Assembly (NCBI GenBank): GCA_002720095.2
Contig: PBGP02000002.1
Coordinates: 38,434-102,433, forward strand
From: Methanobacteriota archaeon
GTDB lineage: Archaea; Thermoplasmatota; Poseidoniia; Poseidoniales; Poseidoniaceae
Length of the DNA: 64,000 nucleotides
Reading direction: 5' to 3'
Shown here: one piece after another, positions 24,141 to 32,531 of the stretch
How the letters are laid out: the number at the start of each line of letters is the position of its first letter
Numbering within the stretch: position 1 is the first letter of the stretch
Translations under genes and position numbers: made by a program
Notes under the pieces: model-generated
What the model saw: only the letters and a program-made list of their open reading frames with translations
Databases searched by the model: none
Told to the model about the DNA's origin: nothing

Positions 24141-25447
24141 TAAATAATTTTTTTGATAATTCGATTTTTTACCTCTATTTCTTTTTCTGATAACTGTAGA
24201 CAATTAACTAATTGTTCCGAGATATTTAACTCTGAATCGTGATAAATGGTAGCCCATGGTTCATTTTTATCTAAAAAATCACCTAATTTTACATGTAATT
24301 CTACACCTACATTATGATTGATTTCTTCCTCCATAAACCTTCTGCCACCACCATTTTCCAAAATAAATTGAGCAACAACCATTGCATCTATTGATGAAAT
24401 AAATCCAGAATTTTTCGAGTAAATTTTTGATTTAAACTTACAATTTTCAATTAGTAAGTTAGGTTCTAAACATATTTTTTTTGCTAATTCTTTATCTACA
24501 CCTTGGCAGATTATCATTTCTTTGAATTTTTCAAGAGCCTTTCCATTATTTAATACATTTTTAATAGCTTTTCTTGCATCATCATGATTATTTTTAATGC
24601 CAGAGAGGAGTAGTAATTCTGCACCTTGATTTATTATTAGACTAATGCAATCTTGTGGTCCTTGACCTTTAAGAATCCTGATTGATTCTATTATTTCTAA
24701 AGCGTTTCCAGACATGTAACCCAGCGGATTATTCATTTCTGTCAGTAAAGCACTGGTTTTAATCCCCATCAAATTACCAGTTTCTACCATGCACTTTGCT
24801 AGTATTTCAGCGGATTCAATGTCTTTCATAAATGCAGCAGAACCAACTTTAATGTCGAGTACTAAACTAGAAATCCCCTCTGCAGCTTTTTTAGAGATTA
24901 TTGATGCCGTAATCAATGGAATTGATGCCACTGTAGATGTTAAATCTCTTGATGAATAAAGAATTCTGTCAGCTGGAATCATTTCTTCGGTCTGAGTTGT
25001 AATTACACAACCTACATTGTCTATAATTTTTTTAATTTGTATTGGACTTAATCTTGTATTAAATCCTTTAATCGATTCTAGTTTATCTATTGTTCCTCCA
25101 GTATGTTCTAGTCCTCTACCTGCAATCATTGGTACTTTTAGACCGCATGCTGCTAATGCTGGTGTTAGTGGAATACTAATTTTGTCTCCTACCCCCCCTG
25201 TAGAATGTTTGTCCACAAATTTTTCATTATTTTCCCACTTGAATATAAATCCCGAATCTTTCATAATTTCGGTCAATGATATTGTTTCATTTGTACTCAT
25301 TCCATTGAGATATATTGCCATTAGCAATGCACCAATCTGTTCTTGTTGAATTGTCCCTTCACAAATTTCTGTGACTACATATTTTAGTTCAGAATTTGTT
25401 AGAATTTTAGCATCTCTTTTTTTGGCTATCAAATCTTGAATTCTCAA
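24137..25447 (-). CDS. deoA: Thymidine/pyrimidine-nucleoside phosphorylase
   Basis: A 436-aa nucleoside phosphorylase II family enzyme that cleaves pyrimidine nucleosides with phosphate. Signatures: IAKKRDAKILTNSEL near the N-terminus, the phosphate-binding DKHSTGGVGDKISI, AGRGLEHTGGTIDKLESIKGF, YSSRDLTSTVASIPLITASIISKK and SLVLDIKVGSAAFMK. Length is the bacterial DeoA/Pdp size (about 430), without the N-terminal extension of archaeal AMP phosphorylase (about 500 aa), so nucleoside phosphorylase is the better call. The start is TTG with GAGGT upstream. It is the last gene of a minus-strand series that begins near 34.5 kb. Confidence 0.92.
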   Translation of the reverse strand: MRIQDLIAKKRDAKILTNSELKYVVTEICEGTIQQEQIGALLMAIYLNGMSTNETISLTEIMKDSGFIFKWENNEKFVDKHSTGGVGDKISIPLTPALAACGLKVPMIAGRGLEHTGGTIDKLESIKGFNTRLSPIQIKKIIDNVGCVITTQTEEMIPADRILYSSRDLTSTVASIPLITASIISKKAAEGISSLVLDIKVGSAAFMKDIESAEILAKCMVETGNLMGIKTSALLTEMNNPLGYMSGNALEIIESIRILKGQGPQDCISLIINQGAELLLLSGIKNNHDDARKAIKNVLNNGKALEKFKEMIICQGVDKELAKKICLEPNLLIENCKFKSKIYSKNSGFISSIDAMVVAQFILENGGGRRFMEEEINHNVGVELHVKLGDFLDKNEPWATIYHDSELNISEQLVNCLQLSEKEIEVKNRIIKKIIY

Positions 25448-25456
25448 CTTAAAACC

Positions 25457-26398
25457 TCATGAATCTGCTAAACCTATTTCAACTAACCTTTGATGAAGAT
25501 ATTCTCCAGCAGATATACTTTGAAACTTTTGAATTCCGCCAGTCATTTCAATAAATTTAGGTAATGGAGTAAGGTCAATTTCATTGCGTGGATGTACAAA
25601 CATTGGCATAGAAAACCTTCTTAAATTTGAATTATTAGGATTTACTACACGATGAGTAGTAGATTTAAACATGCCGTTTGTTAGATTTTGAATCATGTCT
25701 CCAGAGTCAACTATAATAAATTCTGGACCAGTTTCTACCTTAAACCAGCTTCCATCGTGATCCATCACTTCTAATCCTGATTCGGTAGATGCGCAGAGTA
25801 GTGTGATGAGATTAATATCTTCATGTTGGGCCGATCTAACACTGTTAGGATCTCTTTCTTCAGGTAATGGTGGATAGTGAATAACTCTTAGAATTGTATT
25901 TCCATTCAAAGTCATCGAACTTAACCAATCCGTTGGCATTCCAAGGTAAATTGAACATGCGTCTAATAATTTTTTACTGCAATTTTCTAACTTAGAATAA
26001 AGACTGCTTAATTTATTTTCAAATTCTGGAATTTCATCTGGCCATACATTTTCTAAGATTACATCACTATCAACATTGTTAGGGTCATAACTCCTCCCGA
26101 TTTGGTAGAATTCTTTTAAATCTGGTGCTGGATTATCTTTAGAGTGTTCTTTTCCGAATTTAGTGTATCCTCTTTGACAATGAATTTCTGTTTTTTCGTA
26201 TTTGGATTTTATATCATAATCTAGGTTAAAAAATGCTTCTGAATTATTGTAGCATTTTGAAAGTAATTCTGTATCTATGCCGTGGCCTTTTAAGGCAAAA
26301 AACCCAATATCTTCGAGAGCCTTCCCCATTTGATTTACAAATTCGTCCTTGTTCTCCTCAAAATCATTCAAATCTAACTCAACTAATTCTCTTGCCAT
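25457..26398 (-). CDS. 2-oxoglutarate/Fe(II)-dependent oxygenase, isopenicillin N synthase-like family
   Basis: A 313-aa non-haem iron dioxygenase of the DIOX_N plus 2OG-FeII_Oxy architecture. The N-terminal domain shows GFFALKGHGID and GYTKFGKEHSK. Iron ligands are His and Asp in AQHEDINLITLL and the distal His in STTHRVVNP. The 2-oxoglutarate-binding Arg-x-Ser is in RRFSMPMFVHP. All three metal ligands are present, so it should be active. The family includes IPNS, ethylene-forming and plant flavonoid oxidases; the substrate here is unknown. Nine bp separate it from deoA downstream. Confidence 0.88.
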   Translation of the reverse strand: MARELVELDLNDFEENKDEFVNQMGKALEDIGFFALKGHGIDTELLSKCYNNSEAFFNLDYDIKSKYEKTEIHCQRGYTKFGKEHSKDNPAPDLKEFYQIGRSYDPNNVDSDVILENVWPDEIPEFENKLSSLYSKLENCSKKLLDACSIYLGMPTDWLSSMTLNGNTILRVIHYPPLPEERDPNSVRSAQHEDINLITLLCASTESGLEVMDHDGSWFKVETGPEFIIVDSGDMIQNLTNGMFKSTTHRVVNPNNSNLRRFSMPMFVHPRNEIDLTPLPKFIEMTGGIQKFQSISAGEYLHQRLVEIGLADS

Positions 26399-26446
26399 TA
26401 TCTCGTGGTTTTCTATTTAATAGAATAACTTGTCGTAAGAAATAGG

Positions 26447-29400
26447 TCAACTATTTTCATTATGCCATTCTTTAAGCTGTTCCATCGTCCAACCATCAGC
26501 AATGTATGACTCAATTAGTTCCTTAGTCCATCCCGGTAAATCTACTGATTCCCCATTTTCATCATACTCAATAGAATTGGATCCATCAAGAATGGGTGCC
26601 GAGAACACTGCTTGTCTTTGTTCATCATCTGAAGTAGTCATTCCAGTGACGGCATCTAAGATTGGTGATGCATACTCTATGCTTTCGTTTTTATCAACAT
26701 AGGGAATTTCCAGTTCTTTTGCTGCGTTATCAACAGCATCGTTTGTTAGATCTGCAAAAATTTCATCAGTGGGGCTATTTCTATTTATGACGAATATAAT
26801 TATAGATAATACGAAGGCTACAGAAGCTATACCCATAAAGAAGAGTAAAATTAGTGATAGTTTGTCATCAGCTGCTGCTCCATTACCCAGTCTATTTTCT
26901 TCATCCTCCTCCTCATTTAGCTTCTCCTGTGATGGAGAACAACCTGTACTTCCAACTATACTTCCAGGAATTGTACCTGGACATTTGTCGTTTGGGTCTA
27001 TGATTCCATCATTGTCAATGTCACTGCATCCATTTTTATCCACGGAAAGGCCCGCTGGTGTATTCAGACATGAATCTGAAATATCAATTACTCCGTCACT
27101 ATCTAAATCATCTTCAGCTATTATTTCACAACCCGTAGAATCAACAATTGTATTAGGCATCGTATCTGCACAAAGATCCAGTATTTGCCCTGAATTATCA
27201 TAATCAAAAATACCATCACTGTCTGAATCAAGAGGGCATCCATTCACATTTAATAAATCCCAGAATTCTTCAGAGGTATTCGGGCAATCGTCATTAATAT
27301 CTGCGACTCCATCACCATCTGTATCAGTTGTAGTATCAACATCAATATCAGTGAGTTCACTTCCACAATTAGTTTCAATTCCATCATCAACGTTATTATT
27401 GTTAGCATCAGCACTTTTCATGGCATTCCTAGCACTTATACCTTCTTTTTGAGCAAAAGCAAGTTCAAGAATATCAAGGATGCAGTCACCATCTGTATCA
27501 CTTGACAAGGGATTACCTGCATTTTCATACTCTTCTAGATTATTTAACCCGTCGCCATCAGGGTCATAAGAGTGTTCGCTAATTGCTGTTCCTGGAATAA
27601 TTGATGTTGTCCTATTGAGTCCAAAAGCTACTTCCCAATAATCAGGTAATCCATCACCATCAGTATCAGTCCATAAATCAAGACGATTCCAGTCTTGCTC
27701 CCAACTAGATAGGTAATAATTGGCTAGGTCAATATTTTTAAAAATTAACCCATATTCTCTGTTTTGCAGTAATGAATTTGATCCCCAGTTCATTGATCCT
27801 ATTAGTAACGTTTCTTTGTCAACAATCATTCCTTTATTGTGAAGCTTGAGAATGCCGTCTCCAGCAGACATCATTACGGCTGCAGTATCTAATCCATAGG
27901 TTTGATTCCAAACCTCATTAAATAAGTTTGTAGCCTGCTGAACTTCAGGTGATTCGTCAGAATAATACTCGTTAATAATTAATCTGATGGCTACTCCTCT
28001 TTCTGCTGCTTTTTCCAATTCACTAACTATGATACTGTCTCCCCAAGGATTAGATTCTTCTGACCACCCATACCACCAATCTAAATCTAAATATTGAAGT
28101 GATAAATAAATAGAAGATTCTGCATCTCTAATTTCTGAGATAATTGAGTCAGCACAATCATCTGGACAGGTAACTAATTTAGTTTCAATATCTCCTGTAA
28201 ATTCTGGAATGTCATACAAGGGAGGGTCTACAGGAAGATTAATTGTTGGTAATCCAGACCATGATTCAGGTTTATCGAAATTTTCTTCATTTGGATCATA
28301 CATTTCAACATGAGGCAAATTTAGATTTTCATCCCATGCCATTCTTTTGAGAAGTTTATCGGCTATATCAGATGAATTGACAAAAATTCCCCACTCCCTG
28401 TTTGCATCTTGACCGAATAAGACAACTTCACCATTCGTTTCGTATTGTTGTCTATTAGGAAAACTGCTGTCCTTGAAGTTTCCACTTCCAATCCAAACTT
28501 CTTGATTGTCTTTTACTATTGCTTTTGCATGATTGTAGGCATATGCGTCAATTTCTCCACCAAACCAAATTATATTAGCACCAGCATTATCTAATTCATA
28601 AAGGATACCTCGGGTGGTTGACAAATCATAGTTTGAATAAGGATTTTTTTCAATTACCACGGTGGTATCTACTCCTCTGTTAATAGCATCTATCAATGAT
28701 TTGGCTAGTTGAAGGCTCGTAAATTCATACATGTGTACATGAAGACTAAATTCGGCATCGTTTAACCAATTAATCATTTGATAAAGACTGTCATTTGGAC
28801 CCAGCATAGGAGTTATTTTAGCATTATTTAACATCTGAAATTCATTACCACAAAATTCGCTTCTTCCAGACTTACTCCAATGCGTCTGCCAATCTGAACT
28901 GGTATTTGTATCTGGTAAATATTCACAACCATTACCCCTCACAAAAATTATTCTACCTTCATTGGAAATTGAATTCGGTAGGTTAATTGCAGTACCATCC
29001 CAGCCGTAAAATGGTGGGCTACTGTCTGGTAAAGCAACAGAATCTATGTAAGTAGAATTTGGATTTTCTAGTGATAGAAGAGAATCATAATGGATGCACG
29101 TTTTTTCCCACCAATCCAAATCGAGTAAACTTGAGTCAATTATATCTAAGATGGAATAATCGATTTCGACACCTCCTTCAGACAATAAATAATCTTGTGG
29201 GTTTCCATTCCAAACCTTTCCTGTCTGAATAATTATTGACTCCTTGGAATCTAATGAAATATCCCTGAAAATTAATTCGTCAATATTTTCTTCGGAGTCA
29301 AAGAAATTTAATCCGTTATAACTTAATTTCCATCCATGCAATGTTCTAGATAAATTATCCATATTAGTTATTTTAACGAAACTCAAGCAATTTTGATTAG

Positions 29401-30994
29401 AATTTGTATTTTTATTTGCTAGAACCTTAGTGATTAAAAATCCAGCATTATCGTCATAGTTGGGGGGTGGTTCAATGTTTGGAGCACCAGGAGTTGGCAT
29501 AAATGGTATCCACGAATCATTAGAAGTCCCGTTTTCATCAGGTATTAATCCTAGACCGATAGTTGAAGAGTTCCAATGAACTGCTTGAACAACTTTTTCT
29601 TCAGGAGTAATTAACCATAAGACTTCGTAGTAATTTTGTATTAAGAAATCAGTGTGATTTCCAATGATTAAGTACTCTCCAGGGTCTAACAAACCTGTGG
29701 AAGAATTACCCCCTTCTACAACATAATTACTAAGTACAATACTGTTCCAACTACCGTTTCTAATTTTCCAACCTTCAATGTTGATTGGAGAGTTTCCACT
29801 GTTAAAAATTTCAATCCATTCTCCGTTAGGATATGATTTATTGTTGTTTGATTCAGGAAATGCCATTACCTCACTAATTATCAAATCAGAAGTACCATTA
29901 ATAGAATCAACTAAGTTTTGAGGATTTTGCCATCCAGGGGTCATATATGGGGGTCTTACCCAAATAGTTTCAGAAGAACCATTTTGTTGTTCCACCAAAC
30001 TAATTCCTGATGGAGCATTAGTCCACTCAGCGGTATGAGCAAGCGAGCCATCAGATCTTTTTAGACTAATTTTATCTCCACTATTTCTTAAACTAAAACT
30101 AGTAGATCCGTTTAAGCTTAGTACTAGGAATTCATTTGATTCTAGAGTCCAATCACCCTCATTTCGTTCATCAAAATTAATAACAAAGTTTAGTAAATTA
30201 TTAGAATTATCACCACTTTCAAGGAACATACCCCATCCAGACAGGTTTACTGAGTTAGATCCATTGTTGTAAAGTTCTATCCATTCACCGTTTGGCCAAG
30301 CTCTAGAGTCATCACCCATTGGGTTGGGCAAGACTTCGTTCACACAAATATCTGTACAAGGTACTGAGTCGGGAATGGTAGAATTTCCATTAGTTTCGCC
30401 TGGAGTTAATTGATTTGTTTCTACCCAATCAGCAGATGAATCCGTAGAATTTTCAATTAATGATACACCTTCTGAGACTGAATAACTCCAAGTAACTACA
30501 TGTACAGAGTTACCATTTTGGTCAACGAGTGATGCAGAACGTGTGGTTGTTGCTCCGTTATTTGAGAGGCAAAAACCGCATCCAGATCCGTCACCATTTC
30601 TGGCAACTACTAAATATCCTCCTGCAGGAATTAGCATGTCTGTTGCACCTTGCGGTTCAACGATTCTAGATGTGTCGAGCTCCATTTCTCTATTCATGTT
30701 ATCTTTTAGAGACCATCCCGTTAAATCTACGGTGTTCTGGCCATTATTGAATAGTTCTACCCATTCTCCTGCTACCCAATTAGATGAACCAACTGCCCCC
30801 GTTTCACTACTTCCTTGGGCATTGACTAATAATTCGTTAATACATATCTCGGAGGAACAAGATGTCGAGCGGCTATCAACATAATTACTTTCGTTCTTAG
30901 TATATTCATCTAAAATTTGTATTGAAATTAAATTTCCTAACATTAACAAACAAATTACTATTGGTATAATCATTAAATTATATTTTTTTATCAT
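26447..30994 (-). CDS. Giant membrane-anchored lamin-tail / phospholipase D-like surface protein with TSP3 repeats
   Basis: A 1515-aa secreted protein. Order: signal/TM segment (about 5-28); three clear lamin-tail domains (ICINELLVN, ICVNEVLPNP and LIISEVMAFP, each with GEW[VI]E[LI][FY]N and a LxGW strand) and a more degenerate fourth (about 45-620); two phospholipase D-like domains with complete HKD motifs, HAKAIVKDNQEVWIGSGN (about 820) and HNKGMIVDKETLLIGSMN (about 1050); TSP3 repeats (about 1130-1330); a TM segment (about 1383-1405); and a cytoplasmic tail ending PGWTKELIESYIADGW. The two HKD motifs make an active phosphodiesterase (nuclease or phospholipase) likely on the outside of the cell. 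Lamin-tail domains often accompany secreted nucleases in bacteria (family knowledge). GGTGAAAAA precedes the ATG. Confidence 0.9.
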   Translation of the reverse strand: MIKKYNLMIIPIVICLLMLGNLISIQILDEYTKNESNYVDSRSTSCSSEICINELLVNAQGSSETGAVGSSNWVAGEWVELFNNGQNTVDLTGWSLKDNMNREMELDTSRIVEPQGATDMLIPAGGYLVVARNGDGSGCGFCLSNNGATTTRSASLVDQNGNSVHVVTWSYSVSEGVSLIENSTDSSADWVETNQLTPGETNGNSTIPDSVPCTDICVNEVLPNPMGDDSRAWPNGEWIELYNNGSNSVNLSGWGMFLESGDNSNNLLNFVINFDERNEGDWTLESNEFLVLSLNGSTSFSLRNSGDKISLKRSDGSLAHTAEWTNAPSGISLVEQQNGSSETIWVRPPYMTPGWQNPQNLVDSINGTSDLIISEVMAFPESNNNKSYPNGEWIEIFNSGNSPINIEGWKIRNGSWNSIVLSNYVVEGGNSSTGLLDPGEYLIIGNHTDFLIQNYYEVLWLITPEEKVVQAVHWNSSTIGLGLIPDENGTSNDSWIPFMPTPGAPNIEPPPNYDDNAGFLITKVLANKNTNSNQNCLSFVKITNMDNLSRTLHGWKLSYNGLNFFDSEENIDELIFRDISLDSKESIIIQTGKVWNGNPQDYLLSEGGVEIDYSILDIIDSSLLDLDWWEKTCIHYDSLLSLENPNSTYIDSVALPDSSPPFYGWDGTAINLPNSISNEGRIIFVRGNGCEYLPDTNTSSDWQTHWSKSGRSEFCGNEFQMLNNAKITPMLGPNDSLYQMINWLNDAEFSLHVHMYEFTSLQLAKSLIDAINRGVDTTVVIEKNPYSNYDLSTTRGILYELDNAGANIIWFGGEIDAYAYNHAKAIVKDNQEVWIGSGNFKDSSFPNRQQYETNGEVVLFGQDANREWGIFVNSSDIADKLLKRMAWDENLNLPHVEMYDPNEENFDKPESWSGLPTINLPVDPPLYDIPEFTGDIETKLVTCPDDCADSIISEIRDAESSIYLSLQYLDLDWWYGWSEESNPWGDSIIVSELEKAAERGVAIRLIINEYYSDESPEVQQATNLFNEVWNQTYGLDTAAVMMSAGDGILKLHNKGMIVDKETLLIGSMNWGSNSLLQNREYGLIFKNIDLANYYLSSWEQDWNRLDLWTDTDGDGLPDYWEVAFGLNRTTSIIPGTAISEHSYDPDGDGLNNLEEYENAGNPLSSDTDGDCILDILELAFAQKEGISARNAMKSADANNNNVDDGIETNCGSELTDIDVDTTTDTDGDGVADINDDCPNTSEEFWDLLNVNGCPLDSDSDGIFDYDNSGQILDLCADTMPNTIVDSTGCEIIAEDDLDSDGVIDISDSCLNTPAGLSVDKNGCSDIDNDGIIDPNDKCPGTIPGSIVGSTGCSPSQEKLNEEEDEENRLGNGAAADDKLSLILLFFMGIASVAFVLSIIIFVINRNSPTDEIFADLTNDAVDNAAKELEIPYVDKNESIEYASPILDAVTGMTTSDDEQRQAVFSAPILDGSNSIEYDENGESVDLPGWTKELIESYIADGWTMEQLKEWHNENS

Positions 30995-31013
30995 TTTTTC
31001 ACCTTATTTCTAA

Positions 31014-32531
31014 TTAAATAAATCCGAATGGATCGCCATATTTTTGCATGAATGTATAAATCATAATCGGAACAATAATTATCCCCATTCCGTGACTTCT
31101 TCTAATACCTATTCTAGGTGGCATTAAACCCATGACAGTACCCACAATGAGTACTCCTATACCAATCCATCCCGTAGAAAACCACACCAGTAATGTTACA
31201 AAAATTATGACCGACATTAGCATTGTTTGTAGAGGTATCATTTCATGTAATTTTAGCACACCCTTTCCTACTTGAAACATAATCGGAATGGCTAGTAGTC
31301 CAGAAACGATTGTGACAGTTAGTAGTCTCAAGAAATCTGCAGTGGGTTCTAACTCGTACCATGTGTCGATAGGATACATCATCTTTAGTGCTAATGTCGC
31401 ACCACTTCTTGATCTTCCTATCACGTACAAGAATCCTAGAACACTTACTGTAACAGCAGTGTTTACCGCTGATAAGATTGAGATAATCTCCATATCCCTT
31501 TCTTTGTAAACTTCATCCAATGGAATTTCCTCTGAATCAGCTGCAGCTAGCGCTCTTTCCATAAGATCATCATCACTAATTTCTGGCATTGTCATATTTT
31601 CAAAATCTAAGCCCCATCCTTCTTCACCTCTAGCCCAAGCAGCTAAATTTCTTCCACTCATTACCATTACAGTTGCTTGTGCAGCAGTCATACCAGGTAA
31701 CACAGCCATAACTGTACCAGCTACGCTGGATAGAAAACAAGGAACCATTAATGGCCCAGCAGGAGGCATTTCCCAGTCTTCTTTCTGGGGGGGTAATTCT
31801 TGCGTTGTTGAGTAAATGTCTATTAAATTAGCTATACCAAAAAGTCCAGCTAATGATGGTAATAATAAACTGGCATTTGGCATGCCGACTGGGCTGTATG
31901 CTGGTAATTTAAAAACAGCAAACCCATAAAATCCACAGAGTACGAAATATGCTGTTGCTACAATAAAACCAGTTACTCTTGAATCATCTCCCAACTTGCC
32001 TTTTGTAATACTTTGCATCCATGATGGCCATGGCAATCTGGTCGTTTCTGTTATCAACAAAAGGAAAGAGATAGTCAAAAGTATCCAAGGAAGTGAACTC
32101 CTCATGTCGTCGTATAAATTCAGTTCTGGACCGAAGAAAATCCTGATGAAAATTAATAATGGTAATGTAAGAAATAGCCCTAACTGACTCCCTCTAGCAG
32201 AATAAGCTACTCCCTTAGTTGCTTCACCTGCTAGTAGCATCCTGTGCCCAGGAAGTAAGGATAAAGCTTGATCAGCATCTGGAGCACCTATCAATGCAGA
32301 TGGAATATAATTTAAGAAAGTGTGAACTGTACCGCAAGCGACAATAATCGACGCCACTGCAAACAATGGAATCCCAAGCGCTAGAAATGAGGGGGTTAGT
32401 GAGAGTAAAATTAATGCTACATTATTGACATGAAATCCGGGAATTAAGCCGGTCATAGAACCCAAACCTATTCCAAAGAACATAGATCCTAACATCCATG
32501 CCAAAGATAACCAGTAATCCACTTCAAACAC
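31014..32531 (-). CDS. TctA-like multi-pass membrane protein (COG1784 family)
   Basis: A 505-aa protein with about 11-12 TM helices. The N-terminal GSMTGLIPGFHVNN and the repeated SSVAGTVMAVLPGMTAAQ segment are the inverted GxxxGxxPG motifs of the TctA/DUF112 permease family. COG1784 is its archaeal branch. Bacterial TctA works with a small TctB subunit and a periplasmic binding protein; neither is recognisable here, so the substrate and mechanism are unknown. The track start GTG at 32531 abuts the upstream stop; the GTG at 32522 with GGTG six bases before it is an alternative. It is in one unit with the OB-fold protein upstream. Confidence 0.83.
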   Translation of the reverse strand: MFEVDYWLSLAWMLGSMFFGIGLGSMTGLIPGFHVNNVALILLSLTPSFLALGIPLFAVASIIVACGTVHTFLNYIPSALIGAPDADQALSLLPGHRMLLAGEATKGVAYSARGSQLGLFLTLPLLIFIRIFFGPELNLYDDMRSSLPWILLTISFLLLITETTRLPWPSWMQSITKGKLGDDSRVTGFIVATAYFVLCGFYGFAVFKLPAYSPVGMPNASLLLPSLAGLFGIANLIDIYSTTQELPPQKEDWEMPPAGPLMVPCFLSSVAGTVMAVLPGMTAAQATVMVMSGRNLAAWARGEEGWGLDFENMTMPEISDDDLMERALAAADSEEIPLDEVYKERDMEIISILSAVNTAVTVSVLGFLYVIGRSRSGATLALKMMYPIDTWYELEPTADFLRLLTVTIVSGLLAIPIMFQVGKGVLKLHEMIPLQTMLMSVIIFVTLLVWFSTGWIGIGVLIVGTVMGLMPPRIGIRRSHGMGIIIVPIMIYTFMQKYGDPFGFI

